Shown here: piece after piece, positions 56,916 to 64,000 of the stretch
How positions within the stretch are numbered: position 1 is the stretch's first letter
How the letters are laid out: every line of letters starts with the position of its first letter
Assembly: GCA_032158295.1 (NCBI GenBank)
Contig: CM063262.1
Location: forward strand, 8,527,394 to 8,591,393
From: Pycnopodia helianthoides
Lineage: Eukaryota; Echinodermata; Asteroidea; Forcipulatida; Asteriidae
Reading direction: 5' to 3'
DNA length: 64,000 bases
The notes under the pieces: model-generated
Databases searched by the model: none
Seen by the model: the letters and a program-made list of their open reading frames with translations, nothing else
Told to the model about the DNA's origin: nothing
Translations under genes and position numbers: made by a program

Positions 56916-57479
56916 GTGTTGAGCTTCAGTCATTGGTTTATAAAGCGTTTTCACGAGTTCGTTTGCTGTTTTTTACGATATGATGAGCTTAGTTCTATTT
57001 GTTGTAATGATTTGTCAATTCAGTCGGATTATTTTACGATTAACATAATTAAGAGTAAAAACGACCAATACAGAGCAGGCAATCAAGTTTTAATTGCTAA
57101 AGGTACTAGTGCTGCTTGTCCGTTTAATATGATGTTACGTTTTTTGAAGGTAGCAAACATCAGTACCGAATCCACACAATTTTTGTTTAAACCTGCATTT
57201 AGATCAAAACGTGTTTCGAAATTGATCACGAAAGACAAACAGTTGAGTTATTCTAGAGCCAGAGAGTGTATTATTAATTTGTTAAAGTCTGTAGCACCTG
57301 AAGGTAACTTTGGGATACATTCCCTTAGATCAGGAGGGGCAACGGCAGCTGCTAATAATGATGTACGAGATCGTTGTCTCAAGCGTCATGGACGCTGGAA
57401 GAGGGATGAGAGCAAAGATGGGTACATTGAAGATTCGCTGGAAAAGCGGTTAAGGGTTACCCAAGGTCTTGGTTTGTAA
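56916..57479 (+). pseudogene. Tyrosine recombinase C-terminal domain (DIRS/Ngaro type), 5'-truncated
   Basis: The frame encodes the catalytic half of a tyrosine recombinase: 'FLRYDELSSI' (first catalytic Arg), 'KSKNDQYRAG', 'FGIHSLRSGGAT' (H-x-x-R), 'KRHGRWKR' and 'KDGYIEDS' (Tyr nucleophile). All five expected catalytic positions are present. The N-terminal core-binding half is missing: the sequence before about 56,970 is unrelated and lies 43 bp past the TLCD5 stop codon. The coding part is otherwise undamaged. It reads on +, opposite to the gag/RT relic next door, and lies outside that element's inverted repeats, so it belongs to a separate insertion or a rearranged element. Confidence 0.8.
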
Positions 57480-58017
57480 CATCTTAGTTATAATTCGATT
57501 TCTATTCAAGTAAATCTGTCGGATTTATATTTTTCAATATTCTGTTTTGTTGGCTCTTGCTTTGGCGTGTTCTATTAGGCGTCACTCCACGTGCTTCACT
57601 TTCACCAATTGATATGATTGTGTCTAATAGTGTATGATTTATGTGTTTAGTAGGACTAAGACTAAACATTTCCCGCGTTTCCCTGTATAGCGGGAAATAA
57701 TTGTCTTAGGAATTCGAGTAACGCATAGTGAATATGCATTCGGGTGGATAACGGGGTCTGTTATGTAATAGGTTAAAGTGAAGGGTTTAAATAGAGGGAA
57801 CAATGGTGCAGAAAGTCAGTTCTAGCAAGCACTTCAGTCAGTTACTATCATTAATTTTAATATATTATGTAAAATATCGCATAATTATTTTATTCTGACA
57901 TGCCATGGGGTGAAGTCCAACATCTACACGGAGGAGGGCACTGAAAGTTTTTGGGCACAGGTTTTCAGAGGATTTTTAAAGATCTCTGTTTTTGCCTGGA
58001 CGTCGTGTTCTCTGATG

Positions 58018-58100
58018 AAGTGAGTCGAAATGTCATTTGACATTGTGACGGATGGTTAGAAGTGAGTCGAAATGTCATTTGACATTGTGACGGATGGGTA
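58018..58100. repeat. Two ~41-bp tandem units
   Basis: 'GAGTCGAAATGTCATTTGAC' + 'ATTGTGACGGATGG' occurs twice, separated by 'TTAGAAGT', inside the DIRS-like element. Confidence 0.85.
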
Positions 58101-58225
58101 TTTTAGCGGCGATTGTTACAGTTAAGATATCCCGGTAGTTTGATCGTCGGGATAAAAAATAGGCCGCCGTAATCAAGCGTAAAGATTTATAACACAAAGT
58201 TATTAAATTTTTTCATTTTTACATT

Positions 58226-59376
58226 TTACATTTGTAACTCAGTTGTTTTCTGTACAATAAAATGCAGATTAGGCGTCGCTTTTCCAACAAGCTTATCAAT
58301 CTCATCTAAAACAAATGAAGCGTTATCACAAGCCGATCTATTGTTCTTTAAAACAAAGTTTCCCGGCAGGGTTCTAAAAGGTATCATGTACCCCTTCTCA
58401 ATGACTGCTTTAATGTGTGCATTTGCATTGCAAAGATCCCAATGTTTCAAAGAACCCTTTAATCTACCAACTGTTGAAACCACACCCAAATCTTTCTCTG
58501 CTATATTTTGACTAACCGCTACCTGATCACACATAGACTCAGTTTCCTGATCAACTCCAGTACCACGTTCAACTGAAAATAAAATATCACTTATCTTGTC
58601 ATTGATCTTGGGAGTTTGTCTCCTGTTTTGCGGACACTCGTACTTCCAGTGGCCCGGCTGGCCACAGTTGAAACAAAGCCCCGGCTTGGTCGACTTGGAG
58701 AAGCCACTCGCACTGGTATGAAGACTGGCTGAACTAGCCCTGTCAACCATCAGACGTGATGAAGGCCATGAAGAAAAACGGGAAGCTTTCTTGCTTCGTT
58801 TTGACTGCTCCAGCTTTATCTTTTTGGTAGCTCTGGATTCTGCCCGGTTAATCTTCTTCTAGTCGAGTCGGACGCCAGAGGATGTGATTCATACTCCATC
58901 ACCACTCTCCAACCTGACTCAGATGCGTCAGCCATTTTAATCAACTTTTGACGATGGTTGATTAGGGTTATACCTTCGCTAATGTCCTTTGCAGACTGTG
59001 AAAGATCCTTCTTCAGATTTGTTTCTGCATCTCGTAGTTTAGTAGCCACCTTTACGTTAAATTTAAACTGATCCTCACGGCTTTTGCGTTTGAAAATGTA
59101 ACTATCATTTGTCAAAATGTTCTGTTGGATTTTGACCAACTGGCTCTCAGTAATGTCTTTTTGTGAGTCACTAATTTTGGATTCAAAACTTGATAGCTTT
59201 GATGAAATGAGCACATCTAGCTTGTCTAGAAGAACTGCCTGAGAAGAAGCAACAGCATTCTGAACTCGTTCCTCTATGTACTGTGCTTGTGCAAGTGGAT
59301 CCATATTTGCAGAAAAGACGCCTTCCAATGATAGTAACTGACGGAAGTGCTTGCTAGAACTGACTTTCTGCACCAT
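58226..59376 (-). pseudogene. DIRS-type Gag with CCHC knuckle and partial reverse transcriptase
   Basis: The frame from ATG 59,376 (minus) encodes a coiled-coil Gag ('MDPLAQAQYIEERVQNAV', 'REDQFKFNVKVATKLRDAE', 'EGITLINHRQKLIKMADASE'). One base slips near 58,862, and the new frame continues 'KKINRAESRATKKIKLEQSK' into the zinc knuckle 'CFNCGQPGHWKYEC' and then RT-like sequence 'VGRLKGSLKHWDLC', 'EKGYMIPFRTLPG'. It ends at a stop at 58,226, long before any catalytic RT motif. Gag would package the RNA template; this copy cannot supply RT. Confidence 0.8.
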
Positions 59377-59552
59377 TGTTCCCTCTATTTAAACCCTTCA
59401 CTTTAACCTATTACATAACAGACCCCGTTATCCACCCGAATGCATATTCACTATGCGTTACTCGAATTCCTAAGACAATTATTTCCCGCTATACAGGGAA
59501 ACGCGGGAAATGTTTATTCCCAGTCATGCTGCCTTGACGTACCTAAGTGCTA

Positions 59553-59591
59553 AGGGTGCACCCCACCAAATAATTTGGTGGGGTGCACCCT
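59553..59591. repeat. Perfect 39-bp palindrome, left terminus of the MULE-like element
   Basis: AGGGTGCACCCCACCAAAT, one central A, then its exact reverse complement. All 19 base pairs match. The right half plus TATAG is repeated in inverted orientation at the window end (63,980-64,000). Confidence 0.97.
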
Positions 59592-60551
59592 ATAGAGCAA
59601 GTCATTTTCACAGTTTGACTGGAGACCACATTCAAGACATCAGGAATATTGTCAGGATCATATTTCTTCAGGAAAATTTGATTTTTTTTAATCCGTTGAG
59701 AAATGGCGGGCTTAAACAAACAAACCACTCCTATGGTGTTTTGTGTACATTTTCCAAGTGAATGAGCATGTGCCTGAGTGATACAAACACACAAGTTATT
59801 TCCCTCCCAGTCCTTAATTTTTTTCTTCCAGTTAAACTATATCCACATAGTTTTGGGTCTGTGACAATGGCTGTGATTTAAAGTAAATTTTTCTTCAAAG
59901 TTTTACCCATTTTTATGGGGGAGGGATCCCTGTGATAGCAAAGGGGGGGGGGCATTGGGCAAAAGAACAGTGGAATTACTGCAAAGGGGCCTTCAAAATA
60001 TTCTTATACTGTTTCACATTCCAATGAGAAACCAAAAATAGTGTTGGGTTTCAATTCTGGGTTAGGTTTGGTTTAATCTTCAGTCAGTGGACAATTTAAG
60101 CTTCGAAACAAACAAATTTACATGTGTTCTTGTAAAAGCCTTGCACCAGCTGAGAACAATCTACTTTATTGCCCCCCACTTACTGGAAAAAGGGGACAAC
60201 TCTCCTTTATGTTGGACCAGAGTGTTTATGTCTATGGTGGGCCTATTTCTATGGATCAAAGACAGTGGTCACAGAGAGTGGACGAGTTGGATTGGGGGTG
60301 GGGGTAATAAAATTGTAATTAAAAAGCTGTATGCACTACAACTTTGATAAGTCATGATCACTGACTTGCTAAAGAATAGCTTTTTGAACATTTGTATGAC
60401 ACAAAGGGGTGGCATCTGGGGAGGGGAGGGGGTGTGAGAAAGAAAACTGACTAGCAGAAAGCTACACCTCATGCCTTGGAGAAAGTTCTGTTAGCTGCTC
60501 ACAGTTCAATATGGGGCTGGTTGGACGTGGAATCTACAAAAAGAAAAAAGG

Positions 60552-62976
60552 ATGGCTCAAAAAACACTGGGCCCCCTACTACCAAAGCTGAAAGCGGAAC
60601 ATGAACCCCAAGTGAGACACTCACCAAATGTCTACATCAGGCCATCAAAGGATCGTCTTGATTTGGCTTTCACCAGAGATGAGCAGGTTTTTTTTCAAAC
60701 AAATCCCACCGCAGAGTTACCCATCAGACCTGTCATGGTGCTTCGACCCAAATTTGCTGAATCGACCCCTGTTGAGAAAATCCAACCCAAGAGTGGAGTT
60801 GCGTCTCAGAAAATACCAAACAAACTCCATCTCAAGAGTGAGGATGATCACCAGGAAGAAGAAGAAGAAGGAGTAGGCGGGTACAGATTTGTTAAAGTCA
60901 ATTCTGCAGTCAATTTAGGAGTAGATGCTGCACTGGATCATCAGCGATCAAATCCGGATTGCAATGGTCGTCCCCAACTCGTCGCTGATGCAGAGGAGCG
61001 TAGAGGTCTTGCAGTGGCAGAGATGATGTCATGCAGAAAGTGTGGGTTCCACACCAGCTTGAAAAAACTCTATACAGAAGTACCTGAAACTGGGAGAGGA
61101 CGACGAACTGCCGTCCCAAACATGGCATTCCAAGTCGGCCTACACAGTACTGGAATTGCAGCTGCTGGGGCAAGGAGACTTCTATCAGCAATGGACACAG
61201 CAGTTCCGTCACTAAACGCCCTGCAGAAAAGTGCAAACAAAGTAGGTGCTATTATGACAATGGAAAATACAGAGGACATGGCCCAGAAGAGAAGGCTCGT
61301 GACACTACGAAAATCTTTGTCTTGAAAATGGAGTGAAAATCCACATTTCTCCTTGAAGTCGTCAATTCCCCCTTTTCACATAGTTTTCACGAAGTTCTTT
61401 TTGAACTAGCCGGAGCCTAAGTGTTTCATGTTGTTTTTACTGTGCTGCACTGCTGAAAACATGATTCACCAATTGAAGAGTTCTAGGCTTGGATGGAGAG
61501 CATTCCCTGAAATCATGGTGAAATTCACGGAGGCCAGCAAATGGTCTGGAGACTTTTTTTGTTCACGGTGATTTAAGGAAATTGCAATTCCATTAAAGCA
61601 TGATGAAAGAGAAATAACTCCTTGAATTTCAGCCAAATCCTGCACTTCACTGAGATTTCACGGTGGTTTCACAGCAAAGATTTTCATAGTGTGAAGGACA
61701 TCCACGAGTTACAAGGCCACGAAAGGGAGAGCGGAGTGGCCATCGAGATCGATAGACAATACAACAACCCGCTGAGAAACTGTAGAAAAAAACACTTTTT
61801 GTTGCAGCCACCCAAACGAGAGATGTAGTTTGCGAAAATGTCACCACAAAAAAAAACATTGTGATGTTTAATCATGAAAGCAAACTTTGCAAAAAATGTC
61901 AAACTTCCAAAGGACACAAACAAAACAATGGAGCATGTACCGCCACTCGACCTGGAAACTTCAACATGGGTGATGAACGAGAAGGAGAAACGCAATGTGC
62001 AAAGAAACTGTTGAACTGTAAAGAACCACTTAAGATAAATAGGGTTACAACAGATGCCGATGGGTGTCTTGCACAAGGTATTAGCACATTTATGAAAAGC
62101 AAGGCAGGTATGGAAAGTGAACATTTGCTAGACCCCCCTCATCTTAATAGATCACTTTGTGCAGCCGTAAGTCGTGCTAAATTCAGCACGGATATGTTTC
62201 CGGGCAAAACCCCAAAAGAAAAGGCTAAATTACAAGATAGATTTGCCGATGACATTAGTCACAGGGCTCAGGCCGAGGCTGGTGCAATCCTTAACCAAAA
62301 ACTTGGTGATCAGTCTCAAAAGACAGCCATGGCTGCAAATGCAGCAATTGCAATTCCTCAATGTTACATGGGAAACCATGGGCCATGCAAGAAATCATCT
62401 TACATTTGCCATGGTGGAGCTAGACATCAGAAGTACAAGTTTCCATACCTGCCTGCTAGTGCTCGTGAAAAAATTAAATTTTCTAAACATGATGAAGAGA
62501 CACTGATGAAACTTTTAAAGAAACGACTTGATAAAGAAGCCATGGCAAAAACCAAGTATGGCACAAACACTCAAAAAGCAGAATCCATGAACCATGCATT
62601 TTCAGTAACAAATCCAAAAGGAGCACTCACTTTTGCGAGAAATGGTGCTTGTAGAGATCACAGTGCCGTGCATTTGGTTAATAACGGGCACGCTAACTCG
62701 ATAGTAAAAAAGTGTAAATCTGCTGGGTGTCCAGTAACTGTTGGCTCCCCAGCTGCTAAGGCCCTCGCTGAAATGGGAAAGAAACAGAAATATTATTCTG
62801 ACAGGGCCAAAGGAAAGGCATACAAGAGACGAAGGGCACAGTGTCGATACAATCGATTCCATTTGTACTATGCTTCACAACAACTGTACAAGAAAGGGCA
62901 ACTGGAACCAAATTTTGAAAATGACTGGCACAATATTCAAATTGAACATAGTTACTGCAAACCTTGCCCGCCATGA
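60552..62976 (+). pseudogene. Mutator-like transposase (GDGxYNN / TDADG type), broken by MITE and frameshift
   Basis: Three segments in order. Segment 1 (60,552 to about 61,306): acidic linker, 'YRFVKVNSAVNLGVDAALDH', a zinc-like 'SCRKCGFHTSLKKLYTEV', and a helical part 'AGARRLLSAMDTAVPSLNAL'. Segment 2 (about 61,692-61,790): 'DIHELQGHERESGVAIEIDR' + 'QYNNPL', the first catalytic Asp region. Segment 3 (about 61,790-62,976, 371 codons open from 61,861): 'TLFVAATQTRDVVCENVTTK', 'TTDADG' (second Asp), 'LDPPHLNRSLCAAV', 'PQCYMGNHGPC', 'TNTQKAESMNHAFS', 'HSAVHLVNNG', basic tail. Segments 1 and 2 are separated by an inverted-repeat insertion (61,307-61,692); 2 and 3 by a one-base slip in the A7 run near 61,785. 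These motifs match a widespread invertebrate protein family described as Mutator-like transposases. Enough remains to call it a transposase, but this copy is inactive. Confidence 0.75.
61307..61692. mobile_element. Inverted-repeat insertion (MITE) inside the transposase gene
   Basis: The left edge 'ACACTACGAAAATCTTTG' and right edge 'CAAAGATTTTCATAGTGT' are inverted. Internal 'GTGAAATTCACGG' and 'GAGATTTCACGGTGG' modules are also semi-palindromic. Removing it brings 'EDMAQKRRL' next to 'KDIHELQG', the order seen in the family. The target duplication is not clear. Confidence 0.7.
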
Positions 62977-63086
62977 ACAGATGAATGAATGATTAATTAA
63001 TTAATTGAATGAATGAATGAATGATATACTGATGATAGCAAGTTACAGATCATTATTCCCCCAAAATTCCACATTGCCACTCACAG

Positions 63087-63431
63087 TCACACCAAGCAGT
63101 CAGGGTAGTCACCATGCCCCTTGCAAATTCTTTGGCGCTTGCAAGTCTTTCTTGAGTTGTTGATGCGGCGGGGCTCAAGGGACAAATGTTCAAAACAAAC
63201 GCACAATGAATGATGGCACAAGTGGCTTACATCACATCACAAGTTTGGAGTTCCGGTGTATGCCATGTAAGCCACTCTGTGCACATGAATCATTGTGCGT
63301 TTGTTTGATCCAGGAATCTTGACGTTGATAAAGCCATAACTTTTCTTGGAGTAGCCCCGCCACATCAGACATCCCTTCGTCCCTTTCCCCCTGGACTTCT
63401 TGGCAAGCAGCCCTTCACTATGGCAACCCAT
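63087..63431 (-). pseudogene. His-Me finger (HNH-like) endonuclease with zinc loop, one internal TGA
   Basis: The frame from ATG 63,431 runs 115 codons to TGA at 63,087-63,089, with one internal TGA at 63,237-63,239. It encodes 'GCLMWRGYSKKSYGFINVKI', 'HVHRVAYMAYTGTPNL', [TGA], 'CDVSHLCHHSLC', 'EHLSLEPRRINNSRKTC' and 'ICKGHGDYPDC'. This is the zinc-binding loop plus His-Me motif of the homing-endonuclease-like family (I-PpoI type; Pfam zf-His_Me_endon, named from memory). The paired Cys/His ligands and the catalytic-type histidine in 'SHLC' are present on both sides of the TGA, so the stop is a single nonsense change (TGG is one base away) or is read through. It probably nicks or cleaves DNA. 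The gene lies tail to tail with the transposase inside the same inverted repeats. Confidence 0.75.
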
Positions 63432-64000
63432 GCCTCCATTTTGTAATTTTTGTCTCTCGCAATTGTCTTGATTTATATATACTGTACTGATTTATACTGC
63501 ACATGTCAGCATGTCCTAAACTATGACATGTCGTGTTTACAATTCTAGTGTATGTGGCTTGAAGTTCAACCCCAGTCAGTAATGTACTCTCTCATAATTT
63601 TCTGAAAAACTTAATTTTTTTCCAGAAAACTAGTGCTTGTAAAAATTGCAAACAACATTTACAAGCTAGTGAATGAAAGAAGAAGAAAAAATTTGAGCGG
63701 TACAAGGTGTTTTTTAAACACACAAATATTTCCACAAACTACCAAAACAGCACATCCTGACTGGGGTGCAATCCACCATTTTGTAACATTTAACATTCCA
63801 TTTTCTTGTAAATAAATTGTTTGGCACAGTGAAAAATTTGAAGGAAACTATCACCGGATTAAAAAAACTAATCTCTATCACACTGAATGTCAGTTTACAA
63901 ATTATTATAAACAAATACAAGTTTAAAACCCCATCAAGTAAACAAAAAATGGCCGAAACCATTCTTCATGGAAGGGATCCTATAGGGTGCACCCCACCAA

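Larger units (their letters stand above)
57665..59515 (-). mobile_element. Internally deleted DIRS-like retroelement with inverted terminal repeats
   Basis: The termini 57,665-57,850 and 59,330-59,515 are inverted copies about 185 bp long, from 'AAACATTTCCCGCGTTTCCC' at the outer edge to the start of gag ('ATGGTGCAGAAAGTCAGTTC') inside both ends. Between them, on minus, are a gag-like ORF, a CCHC knuckle and the first part of a reverse transcriptase, then about 370 bp of non-coding sequence. The RT catalytic core, RNase H and recombinase are absent. Inverted rather than direct repeats are characteristic of DIRS elements, which integrate by tyrosine recombinase. Confidence 0.8.
59572..64000. 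mobile_element. MULE-like DNA transposon with transposase and HNH endonuclease (right end at window edge)
   Basis: Inverted termini: 'TTGGTGGGGTGCACCCTATA' (from 59,575) and 'TATAGGGTGCACCCCACCAA' (63,981-64,000), at least 20 bp identical, the right one cut by the window edge. Between them are a Mutator-like transposase (+, 60,552-62,976) and a His-Me finger endonuclease (-, 63,431-63,087) ending 111 bp apart, tail to tail. The interior 59,600-60,550 has no gene; it may hold the promoter and untranslated leader. Target-site duplication cannot be read because the right flank is missing. Confidence 0.75.

Noticed and set aside
60628..60876. 82-codon frame 'MSTSGHQRIVLIWL...'
   Set aside because: Shadow frame of the transposase N-terminal segment.

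Overview
The window is nuclear DNA of an animal, most likely a marine invertebrate. Two genes have vertebrate counterparts but introns of 1-9 kb packed with mobile DNA. CCG/GGG homopolymers, tRNA-derived SINEs, foldback MITEs and DIRS, L2, RTE, ISL2EU, hAT and MULE-like elements suggest a deuterostome or similar lineage (echinoderm, hemichordate or cephalochordate). The species cannot be fixed from sequence alone. There is no prokaryotic-style gene organisation.

Two host genes are convincing. RABAC1/PRA1 (prenylated Rab acceptor) occupies 1,778-8,270 on + in five exons; its exon sum would be 185 codons plus stop except for one missing base in exon 3. TLCD5/TMEM136 (a TLC-domain membrane protein) has exon 1 at 47,554-47,767 and exon 2 at 56,299-56,873 on +, split by an 8.5-kb intron full of transposons. 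An F5/8C (discoidin) exon remnant lies at 32,070-32,252 on -.

The rest is mobile DNA, left to right. 1-12.4 kb: SINE relics, TTAA MITEs, a 484-bp hAT-type element and a truncated CR1-like LINE. 13-20 kb: an array of 'CCGGAAGT' repeat blocks with an almost intact L2 LINE inserted between inverted copies of 94 bp. 21-22.8 kb: short-palindrome array followed by a 1.3-kb AAAC/AAACGGAC satellite. 23-28 kb: tandemly duplicated non-coding modules with MITEs. 28.4-31.7 kb: decayed RTE-like LINE on -. 33.1-36.6 kb: nested foldback structure carrying minisatellites and abutting a Gypsy integrase fragment.

37.1-45.36 kb: a complete two-gene ISL2EU (IS4EU)-type transposon with terminal inverted repeats. 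It has a THAP-DDE transposase on + (broken by a 249-bp MITE and one stop codon) and an intact SWIM/YqaJ nuclease gene on -. 50.5-52.75 kb: hAT-like element. 53.6-55.5 kb: an inverted pair of histone 3'-end signals, a long hairpin, and THAP and YRFEPL coding relics. 56.9-59.5 kb: tyrosine-recombinase fragment plus an internally deleted DIRS-like retroelement with inverted repeats.

59.55-64.0 kb: a second two-gene DNA transposon. It is bounded by TATAGGGTGCACCCCACCAA inverted repeats whose left end is a perfect 39-bp palindrome. It encodes a Mutator-like transposase (+) convergent with a His-Me/HNH zinc-loop endonuclease (-). This is my best candidate for a poorly described system: like the ISL2EU element, it pairs a transposase with an auxiliary nuclease facing it.
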